Shown: one piece after another, positions 21,673 through 21,709 of the stretch | Position numbering within the stretch: position 1 is the stretch's first letter | Layout: every line of letters starts with the position of its first letter | DNA from: JBBDXA01 sp040902585 | Lineage (GTDB): Bacteria; Planctomycetota; Phycisphaerae; Phycisphaerales; Phycisphaeraceae | DNA length: 21,709 nt | Direction of reading: 5' to 3' | Assembly (NCBI GenBank): GCA_040902585.1 | Contig: JBBDXA010000161.1 | Span: 1 to 21,709 of the forward strand | The notes under the pieces: generated by a model | Told to the model about the DNA's origin: nothing | Database searches by the model: none | What the model saw: the letters and a program-made list of their open reading frames with translations, nothing else | Made by a program: the position numbers and the translations under genes

Positions 21673-21709
21673 TGGAGCACCATCCCGAAAGGGTGGTGCT
21701 ATTGATCTG
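21673..21709. repeat. REP/REPIN-like palindromic element, copy D (cut by window end)
   Basis: TGGAGCACCATCCC-GAAA-GGGTGGTGCTATTG (21673-21704) matches copy A over 30 bases. The right half, if present, lies beyond the window, 23 bases after the protease stop. Confidence 0.8.

Noticed and set aside
13563..21709. Repeated palindromes considered as a CRISPR array
   Set aside because: Copies are kilobases apart with genes between, vary in length and have no spacer regularity or cas genes.

Overview
The window is a GC-rich bacterial chromosome segment with short intergenic regions full of small repeats. Several features suggest a planctomycete-type bacterium: a TPR-PhoD phosphatase, a HEAT-repeat membrane protein, a lipoprotein ending in a small beta-rich domain, a large two-module alpha/beta hydrolase, few Shine-Dalgarno sequences, and AT-rich repeat islands between GC-rich genes. 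This placement is an inference; there is no rRNA or other marker gene. A run of 10 Ns (17480-17489) marks an assembly gap.

Layout. 1-2030: a strong sigma70-like promoter, a repeat-bearing leader with a 16-bp perfect palindrome, and a secreted TPR-PhoD-like metallophosphatase (+). 2055-8850 (all minus): a five-gene oligopeptide/dipeptide-type ABC importer operon read from right to left as permease C, solute-binding protein, permease B, a second permease C and ATPase D. It has two C-type permeases and no F-type ATPase. An AT-rich inverted repeat sits between the last two genes. 8851-9195: a non-coding region with the operon's promoter and a hairpin-rich leader. 9196-9918 (+): an orphan NarL/FixJ response regulator with an unusual TTG start, followed by a terminator at 10165-10191. 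10222-11928 (-): a GT39-like membrane glycosyltransferase. 11982-12108: two inverted arrays of a 7-bp repeat that run up to the start of an O-methyltransferase (12109-12684, +).

12709-12836 (-): a promoter followed about 90 nt later by a near-perfect U8 terminator, with no ORF between. This is a candidate small RNA. 13142-13564 (+): a MutT-type Nudix hydrolase. 13684-16071 (+): a secreted two-module alpha/beta hydrolase whose first module has lost its nucleophile. 16165-16760 (+): a Phd/ParE-type toxin-antitoxin pair with visible promoter and operator, whose stop codon abuts the stop of the convergent HEAT-repeat gene (16761-18680, -). 19120-20346 (+): a lipoprotein with its own promoter and terminator. 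20580-21650 (+): an HtrA-like serine protease with a PDZ domain.

The most interesting non-coding signal is a family of four dispersed palindromic elements (13563-13671, 18724-18802, 20411-20486, 21673-21709). Each begins with GGAG or a one-base variant followed by an imperfect palindrome, and three are complete inverted doublets. This is the architecture of REP/REPIN elements, which are moved by RAYT-type transposases. The genes themselves belong to recognisable families. The repeats, the candidate sRNA, the odd ABC operon and the degenerate hydrolase module are the parts most worth following up.
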